From contig VUYV01000327.1 in NCBI GenBank assembly GCA_008711295.1, forward strand, positions 254,428 to 318,427: 64,000 nt of DNA, given 5' to 3'. The notes under the pieces were generated by a model. The model ran no database searches, was not told where the DNA came from, and saw nothing but the letters and a program-made list of their open reading frames with translations. This stretch comes from Anarhynchus alexandrinus. Taxonomy: Eukaryota; Chordata; Aves; Charadriiformes; Charadriidae. The stretch's first letter is position 1; the number at the start of each line of letters is the position of its first letter. Below, piece by piece: positions 46,167 through 58,480 of this stretch. The position numbers and the translations under genes are program-made.

Positions 46167-47399
46167 CTGCAGGAAGAAGGTGAAACAAGGAGTCAGTGGG
46201 CGTCTGGTGAATGGCCTGAGGCTGGCAAAGGGGAAGGAGGTGGAGAGGAGCCAGCCCAGGACCGCAGCCATCGAGCCCAGCCTGTGCCAAGCCCTCTGGC
46301 CAGCTCTCAGCCGGGGAGGAGCCCAGCATCGGTCCCTCCACCCATTTGCTTCCCCATCCGTGGCCCATTGCTCCCTTGCCCCTCATCTCCTGCAATGCAT
46401 GGGGGGATGTGCTCTTCCACCCACCAGCCCAGCTGGACTTTACTCCTCAAAATCCAGGATGAGGGCACCACAGCCCCAGAGCAGCTCTGCTGTGGCAGAC
46501 GAGGAGCCCAGCCTGAGTGAGTGTCCTCCATCAACTTGCAGTTTCTCTTGCAAAAGTGGGATATTTTTTCCTCAGCGTTCTGCATGGTAGGCAGAATCCT
46601 GTGGCGATGTGGTAGCACACGGGAAGGAACAGCACTTTTAGGACTTAAAAGCACTAAAAAATTAAACCAACGTTAAAGCTGGTTTTCCAGGCGATTTGGA
46701 TTGAAATAGGTCAGGCGATGCTACTGCTGATCAGCACAGAGGAGAAGTCTCCCTAAGCCACGTAGGCAGCAAAGCCTCCTCATCCTTTCTGCAACTCATC
46801 ACGCTTCCAGCACTGAAGTCTTTTTCCACCCCAAATAGTTACGGGTTGGCCTAACCACACCACACTAATGGCATGAGAAGGGATGCTCGGCTTATGGTCC
46901 CTCAATAGTTGGGCTAATGTGTGTAGGTGTTCCCCATCCAGCACGAGAACGGGCCAGATGGCCCCATCAGAAGTACACTGGACAACTGCTCAACCAATAT
47001 AGTCAAGATCTCCAGCCACCATCCTATAACCCAACAAATGGTGCCAGTTCCCATGGCCACAACAGGGATGGAGAGTGTCCCGTTGTTGCTCCTCACCACC
47101 AAAAAACCAAGCATCCTGCCACGAATCATCTCCACCTTCTCCCCTTTGGCTGTGTTGAACAACAACGAAGGAAGAAAAGCTCAACCTTGAGCAGACCCAT
47201 CATTTGAGAGACGAGCCTGGATGCAGAAACGGCTGTTGTTCATCCTGCCCAGCGGCGCGCGTGAACTCCCCTTTTCCCATCGGCAAGCCAAAAAGCGCCT
47301 CGGCACAGATATGCTCCTTGCACCTACTTCTGGCAGTAAATCATTTTCAGACTGTGGGTTGTTCGTTACTCCCGGTTAGAGCCAGCGGTTTCCAGTTCA
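46167..47399. other. Intron 1 sequence, no gene seen
   Basis: GC-moderate DNA following exon 2 on the plus strand; nothing recognised. Confidence 0.5.
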
Positions 47400-47860
47400 C
47401 AGGAAACCAGGATTTCAAAATTTGGTTTTATTCCAAGAGTAAAAAGCAAAAATACTTCTTTTTCGAATTTTCCCACTAGGAAGAGTTCTGGAAAACAGCT
47501 AGTCCAGAAATGTTGTCATTCAGATTTATGAAATTTCTTTTTAAACTTAATATTTGTTTACATAGTTCAATAATAGTGTTTATTTTATCAGAGTATCTGG
47601 CTTTTTCATTAAAACACCAGTGGCACTTTGATCTAAAAGGAAAACAACATTTTTCACCCAGTGCTAGCTAGAAGCTGCATTACTTTAAAAAACCCTTAAA
47701 TGTTATTTTATCTTAACTACCAATGACAGTGGTGCACAGTAAGTATATTAATAGCGGTGACTATAATGTAAAAGAAGATATGCTCTAAACCGGTATAAAT
47801 AATTCCCCAAATAAAAACAATATTTTGAAGCATTTTGCATTTTTAAAAGCCTTTTATTTA
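47400..47860. promoter_or_regulatory. AT-rich segment, candidate conserved non-coding element
   Basis: About 460 bp, AT-rich and non-repetitive, with GCACTTTGATCTAAAAGG (TCF/LEF-like), GCTAGCTAG and several ATTTTAAA motifs. Conservation unknown. Confidence 0.25.
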
Positions 47861-47992
47861 AGGAAAACTCAGCGCAATGGAGATGATGCGCCCGGCGCGG
47901 TACTGCAGAGCGCGCTGCCCACAGCCCCCGCCGCTGCCCCGTATCCTCAGCTGCGGAATCGCCCGTCTCCTTGGAGCTGTGCGTCACCTCAG

Positions 47993-48090
47993 CTGGCCCA
48001 AGTGGGAAGGTGCCCCTGCTCTTGCAGGGGGTTGGACTAGGTGACCTCCAGAGGTCCCTTCCAACCCTGCCCGGTCTGTGATTCTGTGAA
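47993..48090 (+). mobile_element. Short CR1 3' end
   Basis: GGGGGTTGGACTAGGTGACC, then CCTTCCAACCCTGCC and GTGATTCTGTGAA, a CR1 3' terminus. Confidence 0.9.
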
Positions 48091-50730
48091 GGACATCTTG
48101 GGAGGAGTAGAAATTTGCAGGTTTTAAGCAGGTTTTTTCCAATGGTCAATTATCTTCTCATAAAAAACAAAACCCTTCCGTTAATTTTAGTCTGAATTTA
48201 CACTGTTCGGCTGCCAGCACAAGTGATTGCCTTTCACTTGTGCAAAGACTCTGCTATCCAAAAACCTCCTTTCCCTCTTGTGGTGCTTAAAGGTGGCAAA
48301 CGAATCGTCTCCAAGATAACTAAATTAGCTGAGCTTCCTTATTCTTCCACCCTAAAACAGGCTCCTGTCTTTGAGGCTCCTGCTTATCGACCTTCTTTGT
48401 GTGGGGTGGGCCCCAAGACTGTGGGCCCCATTGCACGCAGCTGCGACATCCCTTCGGGCCCCTTTTTGCACAGCTTTTCTACTGATTCGCTGCCCTGTCT
48501 GAAGGCCATCTGGAGACGGGTCGGCACGTTAGCGCTTCACAGCAGTTGCCTGAATGAGAGAAAATTGTGAAGAAGTGGTCCCCATGAATGAGAGCGAACC
48601 TGGTTAGCCACACTGACTGCGAAAGTGGATGTGAAGCCAGGATGGGTTTCAATGGTGGTGGGTGGGTTTGCTCCATCATCCAATTGATGGTTGACTTCAA
48701 AACAACTTATTGCCCAAATAACGGCCTGCCACAGAGTTATCTTGCCCATATACCTGGCCAGGAGCGCCCCTCACCATCCACCTGAGGTCAAGGAGGCCAT
48801 GTGGTCCTGCAGGGAAGTTCACTGTCTCATCCCTGAGAAGTTTCTTACTTCCAAAGGAAGCACACTAATTCATTTATCCAGCAAACAAAATCAGGAGCGA
48901 TGTCTGATGAATCAACACAGCCCTCTGCCTCTTCCCCACGCTCAGACCTGCTCGGATCTCCACAGCAAGAGGCAGTGGTGGGCAGGTTGCGGTGGGAGGA
49001 AGGCCCCATGAAGACACAGCCAAGCCCTGTTCTGACATCCCATCCTGAAGGTGCTGCCACGGAGTCCTAAGTAGCAACCAATAAACCAGGACGGTTTAAG
49101 AAAGCCAGACAAGGCCTTACCCCCCACCTCAGCCGTGCAAGAGAAAGGCTGAAGTTCCCCCAGGTTCTATTCCTCCTTCAACTGGATGGGGTTTTTATTG
49201 CTGTAGGGGGACTGATTAAGCTCATGAAAGAGTTTGCAAGATGATTGATTGTGGTCTGCAAGGATCTACATAGGGAGAAAGTGGCAGCAAACAGAGCTCC
49301 GTAGCCCATGAGGGAAATTGCAGCTACAGCTTTGCCTGGGAGCCGACCCCAGTAAGACACAATAGAAAACAAGATTCAGTTTTACCTGGGAAGGTAATCA
49401 CCCCTGGAGAGTAATTGCCAAGAGATGTAGATCTTGCACTGTTTGCATCCTCCCGCATCCCAGGTGAGCCAGGAGCTGGAGAAGAACGTGTTGCAGGGGC
49501 ACACACTGGGCAGGAGGTCACCTTGATTCCTTCTGGCCATCAAGGTATGATAACCAAGGAGATACATCTGCTTGGAGATGGACATCTCTGAGTGGATGGG
49601 TGACTAGGCGTCAGTCATACAGAGTTCTGCTACAGGTCAAGCCCCACACGAGATGTCATAAGCCCCAAGGTATGGGAACCGACCATCATCCAGAGGCAGC
49701 TCCTCCACCCACAGCAGTCCCAACAGGGCTGCCCTTCTACGCTCACAGGGACCCATGATGGGCTGCTGTGGCCACATCTCATGCAGCAGGCCTCCTGATC
49801 CTACCTGTGGGCTGCCCCACGCTCATATCCTGCTGCGGGCACCCAAAAGGACCAACTCCTGGGCTGGGGACAACAAAGACAGACCAATTTCTGGATGGAC
49901 AACCCCAAGCCCAACTGTTAGCGCCCTGCCAACCATGGAGAGAAGGTGCCTGCTTCAACCGGCAAACTCGGCAGCTTCGCTCGCCGTCACTGCCAACACT
50001 TTCACGGTGCCATCCTGCCAGTTTGGCAGTGCCAAATAACAGGGTGAGGGGCCGGTGCCTCGGCAGCCCCATAAAGACCCCCCCTGGCATCCAGGACGGA
50101 GCAGCTCCCCGGCAATGACAGTGACAACACGGAGCAAAGCCGCGTGGGAGCAGCAGGGGTGGGTGGCTGGCCCCTGGCCCATCTCTGGTGGCTGCCGATA
50201 GCTGCGGCTCAGTGAAATGCTCTCTCTGGAGCAGCATTTTCTCAATATTGTTGTTTGTGTTCTTCCCTCCCGCGTGTTTATCTGCAGATTCACATGCTAC
50301 CCACGGCATTATAAATAAATCTGCAGCTGCTCGAAACCAGCAGACGCAACTCTGGCCCGCTTCCCACCAGAAACCGCGCTGCTCCCCACGGGACAGTTAG
50401 GAGATAAGTGCCTGTCCTTTTCACTTTGAAGATGCTTTCAATAAGCAACTTTCTGCCAGCGCTGGGGCCCGGCGCCGGCACCGCTGCTCGCTACGAGGGC
50501 ACGCCAGGGCTGCAGCTCGAGCACTCTGCATCTAAAGATGCGTCATCACCACCATACCAACCACCTCCAGATGCTCAACAGCTACGCTAAGATGCTGTCA
50601 AGCTGATGATCCACCACGCCAGCGGCCTGGGCGGTGGGCTCCTGTGCTTCTGCATGGTCTTCTTGCTGCTCAGCCACAAGCGAGGTGAGTGTGGGCATCT
50701 CAGCTACACCAGCTTTTCCTTCTGGCCGGG
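48091..50730. other. Intron 1 sequence, no gene seen
   Basis: Mixed composition. The stretch 49150-49560 has the feel of a decayed retroelement but I could not assign it. No coding signal. Confidence 0.4.
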
Positions 50731-51858
50731 TCACAGAATCACAAAATCACGGAGTTTTCAGAGTTGGAAGGGACCTCTAGAGATCATCCAGTCCCACTCC
50801 CCTGCCAAAGCAGGACTGCCCAGAGCACAGCACTCAGCACTGCATCCAGGCGGGGCTTGAAAACCTCCAGAGAAGGGGACTCCCCCACACCCCTGGGCAG
50901 CCTGTGCCACTGCTCTGCCACCCCAANNNNNNNNNNNNNNNNNNNNNNNNNNNNNNNNNNNNNNNNNNNNNNNNNNNNNNNNNNNNNNNNNNNNNNNNNN
51001 NNNNNNNNNNNNNNNNNNNNNNNNNNNNNNNNNNNNNNNNNNNNNNNNNNNNNNNNNNNNNNNNNNNNNNNNNNNNNNNNNNNNNNNNNNNNNNNNNNNN
51101 NNNNNNNNNNNNNNNNNNNNNNNNNNNNNNNNNNNNNNNNNNNNNNNNNNNNNNNNNNNNNNNNNNNNNNNNNNNNNNNNNNNNNNNNNNNNNNNNNNNN
51201 NNNNNNNNNNNNNNNNNNNNNNNNNNNNNNNNNNNNNNNNNNNNNNNNNNNNNNNNNNNNNNNNNNNNNNNNNNNNNNNNNNNNNNNNNNNNNNNNNNNN
51301 NNNNNNNNNNNNNNNNNNNNNNNNNNNNNNNNNNNNNNNNNNNNNNNNNNNNNNNNNNNNNNNNNNNNNNNNNNNNNNNNNNNNNNNNNNNNNNNNNNNN
51401 NNNNNNNNNNNNNNNNNNNNNNNNNNNNNNNNNNNNNNNNNNNNNNNNNNNNNNNNNNNNNNNNNNNNNNNNNNNNNNNNNNNNNNNNNNNNNNNNNNNN
51501 NNNNNNNNNNNNNNNNNNNNNNNNNNNNNNNNNNNNNNNNNNNNNNNNNNNNNNNNNNNNCTGGTTCCAGGCCTCCAACGAGACTCTGTGCCGCTGATCA
51601 CAACCCTCTGAGTTCTGTCACACACCAGCTCTCAAGCCACCTCGCTGTCACCTCATCTAACCCACACTTCAAAAAAAGCCTTGCTGAAGTCAAGGTAGAT
51701 GACATCTACGGCTCTCCCCTCATCCAGCCAACCAGTTACATCATCACAGAAGGCCATCAAATTGGTCAAACATGATTTACCCTTGGTAAATCTGTGTTGA
51801 CCACTTCCAATAACTCCCTGTTCCTCAATATGTTTGGAAAGGACATCCAGGATGAGTC
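50731..51858 (-). mobile_element. CR1 spanning an assembly gap, with RT domain
   Basis: The 3' UTR lies at 50731-50926. After the gap, the minus strand reads RTQRVVISGTESRWRPG near 51568-51619. Then, across an apparent internal deletion near 51670, come YLDFSKAF (51675-51697) and FTKGKSCLTNLMAF (about 51748-51790), which are CR1 reverse transcriptase fingers/palm motifs. The 5' end is truncated near 51858. Non-functional. Confidence 0.92.
50927..51560. other. Assembly gap (634 N) inside the CR1
   Basis: N-run with CR1 on both sides in matching orientation. Confidence 1.
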
Positions 51859-54800
51859 AGGACTGAGAGGGGAGGCCAAGACTGGGGTGATGCTGGGTGC
51901 TGGCGATGACTGAGGACACCAGCACGGGATGGCCGGGACTGGGGACGGAGAGTGACGGGACCAAGGGACAGTGGCAGAGAGGCTGGAGGGGTAAGGGATT
52001 AACAGAGGAGCTGTGCACATTGCAGACACACTTCTCTGTGTCCGGAAAAATAACTTCCATGGAGTTTTGCCAATTTAGACCAATTTAGAGCATCTGGCCC
52101 CAAGGTTCTCAGAAGTCCTGGCAAATCCTTCACATTCACAGGCTCCAAACTCATCCAGATAAAGAAACAGCTGGACAAATAAATAGCCCCACAGATAGCT
52201 GGAGCCTCCGCCCTGATTTTTCCACCCACAACGTTCTTCCCTTCCCCTTCCACTTCTCACGCCAGCTCCTCCCTCAGGGTAGGAAAGCTGCCAGCATTTT
52301 AATCCCGGTACAACACTATTAACACGGGGAGCGAGCTTTCGGGTTGACCCAGGATCGCGTGAGCTGGGGACGTGCAAAGCAGGCAAGAAGTGGCCCAGAG
52401 CTCTCCGATGGGCTGGGAGCAAAGTCATCCCAAGGCAGGCACGGGAGGGGAGACGGCGCCTCCTCACCATCTCCCAGACGTGCCCTGGAAGCCCACCTAA
52501 CGCACCTCGTCAGCCCAGCGCGGGCCGGAGGGATGCTGCAGAGAGGGCCGAGTGCCGGGCTCCGGCTGGGTGGAGCAAGACCGGAGATGCCACAGCTTGG
52601 GACAAACTCCTCCGCGCAGGCTCCTTCGCGTGCTCCCGAAACAGCGTTTCCAGCCCGGCCTCAGGCACAGCCACCGCATCCCCACGCAGGGTTGGGGAAG
52701 GGGCGGGGGGGGCGGCTGATGAGAAACCCGTCTGTCCCCCGCCCCGAGGAGCCCTTGCCGCAGATCCATTTACCCTTCCAGAAGTTGAAAGGCCCCTCTC
52801 TGCCTCCTCTGCTTTACTGGAACCTTATTATAATATTTTTGCCAGCGAGAGCTGAGAGGGGCTGAGCAAACCCAGTGGCCCTTCTCTGCAGCCCCGAGCT
52901 TTGCTTTGCCTGGCCGGTGGCCAGCGGAACAAACTGAAACCCAATCCCCCCCCCGGCCGACCTGCTGGCGCGGGAACAGCACGCTGCATTGTGAGCCGAC
53001 GGCTACAGGATATTTTGGATACTTCACTCGGGGATCCACTTAAACTCCAAGAGGGAGAGTGATTGATAGGGAGCGAGAAGAAGCAGTTGACTGAGCTGGG
53101 ATGGGGACCGCAGGCATCCCGCCCCGTGCCCGCAGCCCCGAAGGCCACCCCAAGGGCAGCCGTACCGGGTCACACCAGCGGTCCTGGTGCTGCAAGAAAC
53201 CCAGCAGACGGCTACCTGGTTGTTCAACCCCTTTTCCTGGCAAAATAGGTCCAGCCAGACTCTGAGATCTAAGAACAAGGGTGATGTCCAGCATCTCCAT
53301 CATCCTGAGTGCCTCCGAGCTGCCAGCCAGCCTCCCAGGCTGACGGTCCTGGTGGCTAGCGAGGCACGGAGCAGGGAGGCCTGGCCCCAGCGATACTGCA
53401 CAGCGCTGGCAAGGGAAAGATGTCACCACTTTTGGGGAGCCACGGAGCGTTCCTGGCCCCTCAGTTCACCGGGACGTCACCCGCGCCTGCCTGCAAGCCT
53501 TGTGAAACAGGAGCCAGCCCCAGAGCAGGCAGGGGAGCGGGGGACGGTGCCGGGACGCACCGGGGGGTCATCTACTGGGTGATGCTCAGCTGCTTGGGAC
53601 ACTCAGGAGACAGGACCAGCGTCAAACGAGATGTCCCCAAGACACCCTGCCCTTAGCGCAGTGGTTCCGCAGCCCCACTGGAAACTCCCCCTGCATTTTT
53701 CCGCACCTTGCCGAGGGGGCTGCCATCAGCCGGGCTACGCTTTCCCCATCCCCACCTAAATCCCTCCCTTCCCCTGATCCCCCATGCCTCCTCTGACCGT
53801 ATGCAGCGCTGGACCCATCCTCAGGGGAGCAAACCCGGAGCTGATGTTGATGTGCAGAAAGGGGGACACACGGAGGCCCTTGGCTCCCAGCCCTTGCTAG
53901 ACTGGGAAATAAGGGAAGCAGGGCTCGGAGCGGAGCGGCGCCCGGCCGTCAGGCACACAGCACGCCATCGGGTGAGGCAGGAGCCGGGGCCGAGCGCCGC
54001 TGTGAGCCAAAGCCAGCAGCTTCACCACTCCTCTTCCCAGCCCCTCTTCTCCCTCCTCTCAAGGAGGCGTTGCCCAGTGCGGTGCCGTCTGCTCCACTGC
54101 TGGAAAACTCCAAACCAAGGGGAAAGCCCAACTCAACAGCCCCGGGGGTCCCACGAGTCATGCAAGCACGTGTCCTGCTTTCTCAGCACCCAGCTGACCA
54201 CCAGCTCGTCCAGACACCGCCGCTGCCAGGCAGGCAAACGCTAAGGATTGTCCCTCTCATCTGCCCGGCTGGGAGGAGTACGGCCCAGCTCCGGCTCTCA
54301 GCTGAGAGGAACGCGGTCTGGGAACTCAGATTTGGTGATCTTTCAGCCTCTGCCGAAGAAGCAGGTTAGGCTGGACGCGAGGGAGGACCACGCTCCGTCC
54401 AGCTGCCGCATCGCCCCCGGTCATCGCTGCAGACGCCTCCTCTCCGGCCCCAGTCTCCCGACACCGTTTGCCCCAGAGGTCAGCAGAAACCTGATGACCC
54501 CACCGGAGACCCCAAAAAGCTGCTCCAGCAGCACCGGGCACCCGCGGTCTTTGCTGGCAGCATCTGCCCCAAAAAGGAGCCGGGACTTGTAGGTGGTCCG
54601 AGTTCAGGCGAGGGCAGGCTGCCGGGAAGAGACAATGCAGATGCTAAATGCCAGCGAGCAGGGGCCCTCCTGCTGCTGCCGGGAACGCGGTAGCCACACA
54701 GAGGAGACACAGATGCAGACGTTTAACAGCCACTGCTACTGTCAGCGCTAATGACTCGGTCCCTGCAGTGGCACCGACCCCATCGTCTGCGAGACACCTT

Positions 54801-57234
54801 AGAGGACACAATGCCAGCGTTAAGCAAGCGTGGTCCTCACCCGCACCCCGCCTCATCCATCCCATCAGGACAGCCCGGCAAAGACTAAATTCCCCACCGA
54901 GCCATCTCCCAGGGGGGTGAAGCGGGGTCGTGTCCCTCCCGACAGCCTCCAGGTCACTCTTCCTCTCTGGAGGGGCCACAGGGGCGCTCCGGGAGGTTGG
55001 ACACCCCATGCCCACGAGCTCCTTCTGCAGATGCTCCAGCCCCAAAGGAGCCAGCAGCCTCTGCCACACGCTGCCCCGGTCCAGCTGTTAGCATGGCACA
55101 GCCACCGTACGGGGCTGACCCCACAGCACGGACGGACATAGGGCTGTCACTGCTGGAGCCCAAACACGGAGCCACTACCACTGGCGTGCGGCAGCGGATG
55201 CCCCGAATGGCTCCTGGCTGCAGCATCCGGAGGAAAGTTGATTTCTAACATAATAACCCGCTCCCACCACCGTGCCCCGGGGCCAACTGGTACGAGGTGC
55301 TGCACCACCGAGTCCCCTTCAACACCCCAGACACCCCCTCCTGTATGCCGGGTACAGCATCTTGTAACCCCAGACCCTCTCTCCCGTATCCCCAGGCACA
55401 AGGGCGAGGCGACCGCAGGAGATTTGGGATGCGGCAGGAAGCCCGGAGGCTGCAGAGCATCACCGGGTAAGGAGCAAGCGCTCGGCTTGGACCATCCATC
55501 CCTTTTCCCCACTAACCCCTGCCCGTCATCCGATGCGATGAGTGCTGAGGGGACCAGGAGGAGCGATGTGAGCCCAGGGCGTGGGGCTTTTGGTCAGCTC
55601 TGCTGCCCATTNCCGCTGGCACTAAATGAGGTTTTGTCACCCTGCATGGTGGCGCGGGCTGCAAGCAAGTTGTTCCCAGCAGGCTCCGGAGCCCTGCTCA
55701 GCATCCCAATTGAGCTATCCTTAATGGGCTTCAATTTTAATTTGCTTTTATTGGAAAACACAGATGGTGAAACCCCCCCCCACCCCCCGCCTCTTCTCCC
55801 CCACCCGAACATATACAGGGTAATAACATTTACGGGGGGAAAGATATTATCTCCAAACACAGCCAAAGCTCCAGCAAAAGCCCCACCGCCACGCAGTGCC
55901 GCGCAGCTGCGCCGCACAGCCCTGAGCCCGGCTCGTAAAGGCAGGGCCACACAGAGCCACCGGCACGGCACGGGCGAGGGGAGGGGACAGGACCAGGGTC
56001 CAGCAAAGGAGAACTGGAGAACAGGACAAGGGATGCCCAAAGCTGCTGCCGAGGGCTGGAGGGCTGCGCTGGTGGACGCCCCCCAAGCAGAGCCAATCCC
56101 TGCCCACAGCCCTGGACGGATGCTCTGAGCATCCCTGGCTCCAGCTGGGTCCCCTCCAACAAGTTCATGTGAGGGATCAGGGCGGCTTCAGGAAAGTGAC
56201 GGCAGCGCAGGGACAGGCAGGGACAGGCAGGGACAGGCAGGCAGCCCAGTGAGCTGGGCTGGGGAGTCCCCCAGCAAACAACGAGCGCCGAGCAGCCCTT
56301 GACTTGCGCCGCACGCGCCCGGGTACCCAAACGCCAGCGCCTGCGGATGCTCCCGCTCCGCCGGCGCTGCCTCTGCCTCCTCTCACCCTCCTCCGCCGCC
56401 ACTCAGGCAGGGGATGCCACACGCGTCTGGCTCTGCGCATCTACCTGACAGCCAAGTATTCCTGCTTTTCACTGTTTATACTGACAGGCTGTAAATTTGC
56501 TTCTGGTTGGCAGCTCCAAGCGGGAACGGCTTGGGAGGAACCACAGGGCCAGCTGCAGGCTTATTTTTGCCAAGCCACGGAAGGATGCCCCGTGCCCTGG
56601 GCTGGCCGCGGCAGCGGGGGGGCTCCGGATCAGACTCCCGACCACGGGAAGCCTCTCCCTGGGACAGACGCAGGAAATCCCCCCCCCAGATCCCTACACG
56701 GAGCTTAGCTTCCTTCTAGCAGTTCCCGAGGCCGGAGCATCTCTCCGCCGCCATCCCTTTGGTATCTCCGGGGCTTTGCTCGCAGCCACGCCAGGAACGC
56801 AAACCCTGCGTCCCCTCCAGCCCCGCTGCTGCAGATAAAGCCGCAGCGGAGCTGGCAGATGCGGGCAGTGGGTATTTTTAGCGAGCTGCAAACATCTCCT
56901 TCCTTGGGAAAACCCCATCTTCAATACCTCACCACGGAGAGGGCTTCCTCTTTCCCGCCCACGTAATTCATTACACGCTAATACAACCTCCCCAGGCAGT
57001 GGGTTGAACCAAGGGGATGCTCCACCGGGGGATGCTCCTGGTGGCCCTGCCCCGCAGAGGGATGTGCTCCATCCACAGTAGCGCTTCCCATCAAGCAGGG
57101 GCCAACCAGCTGGCAAAGAGCATCCCCAAAGCAGGCAGGAGATGGGCTGTGGGACCACAAGGAGAGAGAAGCCCCTCCAGGGCTGAAATCTCAGGTACGA
57201 CTGGTGCTGCCGTACCAGTATGACTGGTGCTGCC
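51859..57234. other. Intron 1 sequence, no gene seen
   Basis: GC-rich DNA. Contains a single N at 55612, a C-run near 55773-55789 and four GGGACAGGCA units at about 56210-56244. CpG content is high near 56280-56420 but no exon is recognisable. Confidence 0.4.
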
Positions 57235-57792
57235 GACTGGTGCTCAGGTACTGCACTGGTGAGGCCACATCTGGAGTACTGTGTCCAGTTCTGGGCTCCC
57301 CGGGTCAAGAAGGACAGGGAACTGCTGGAGAGGGTCCAGCAGAGGGCTACTAAGATGATGAGGGGATTGGAGCATCTCTCTTATGGGGAAAGGCTGAGGG
57401 ACTTGGGGCTTTTTAGTCTGGAGAAGAGAAGACTGAGGGGGGATCTTATTAATGCTTATAAATCCTTAAAGGGAGGGTGCCAGGGGGATGGGAACAGTCT
57501 TTTTTCAGTGGTGCCCAGCAACAGGACAAGAGGTAACGGGCACAAACTTGACCATAGGAAGTTCCATCTCAACCTGAGGAGGGCCTTCTCTCCTGTGCGG
57601 GTGGCAGAGCACTGGCACAGGCTGCCCAGAGAGGTGGGGGAGTCTCCCCCTCTGGAGCCATTCCAAACCCGCCTGGACGCCGTCCTGTGCCACTGCTGGA
57701 GGTGCCCCTGCTCTGGCGGGGGGTGGCACTGGGGGAGCTCCAGAGGGCCCTTCCCACCCTCACCAGTCTGGGATTCTGTGATTCTGTGACTT
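57235..57792 (+). mobile_element. CR1 fragment, second family (about 555 bp)
   Basis: Plus frame is open for about 180 codons: [40 protein letters not shown], then [20 protein letters not shown], ending with two ATTCTGTG octamers at 57773-57789. Antisense to EPHB2. It extends further 5' than the related copies at 9.7 and 26.9 kb. Confidence 0.95.
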
Positions 57793-58235
57793 GCATCTGT
57801 GCCACAGCACAGCTGCCGTCACCTGCAAGAGCTGCATCGCGGAGCTGGGGGAGCGGGGACCACCACAGGAGTGGGGAACATCCACGCCAGGTCTGGGGGA
57901 GCCTGGGGAAGGCGGCAGAAGCTTATGAATCAGCCCTGCTGCTCACAGGGTTGGAGGAGAGCACCCGCTGGGGTCCGGGCTGCCGCTGGGACGGGGTCCT
58001 GGAGACCCCAACACTTGCGGAGACGCGTTTACATCGCAAAACTAACACGATGGATGGGGGTAATCGCAGAGCAAACCTTGTTTTGTCAGCCGAAGAGGAG
58101 GGCATCAATGAGCCGGGGATGAGCAGTCGCGTCGGTACAGACAACCACAGCCCGGCCATACGTATGCGGGAAGAGATTTTTGCACCCACCAAAAAGAAAC
58201 ACACCCGGAGGTGGAAAAGGGGCAATTTCCAAAAG
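57793..58235. other. Intron 1 sequence, no gene seen
   Basis: GC-rich sequence to the right of the CR1; nothing recognised. Confidence 0.5.
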
Positions 58236-58480
58236 TTGAAAGGGATTATTAGCAAAAATTGATTAGGAGGGAAATGTAAACAAAAACAATGAAGAGTAAT
58301 TACAGCTAGCTTAAGAAGGCTTTGCCAAAATCTCATAAATCTGCGATCATAAAAGAAGGCGTCTTTAGCTAAAAATTATCTTGGCTTTCAATAAAAGAAA
58401 AAAATTGCAGTAAAAATAAACATATTGTATAAATTAAAACCGGGGGAAGCTGGCAGCAGTAAATTAGCAGTTATAAGATG
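58236..58480. promoter_or_regulatory. AT-rich segment, candidate conserved non-coding element
   Basis: About 240 bp, AT-rich and unique, with AAAATTGATTAGG, GAGTAATTACAGCTAG and AAAATTATCTTGGC. Regulatory role is speculative. Confidence 0.25.

Noticed and set aside
50689..51597. 302-codon plus-strand frame, and minus-strand frames of 263-264 codons
   Set aside because: Mostly the 634-N gap translated as unknown residues, flanked by CR1.
57220..57789. 189-codon frame as a host gene
   Set aside because: CR1 ORF2 fragment ending in the octamer 3' tail.
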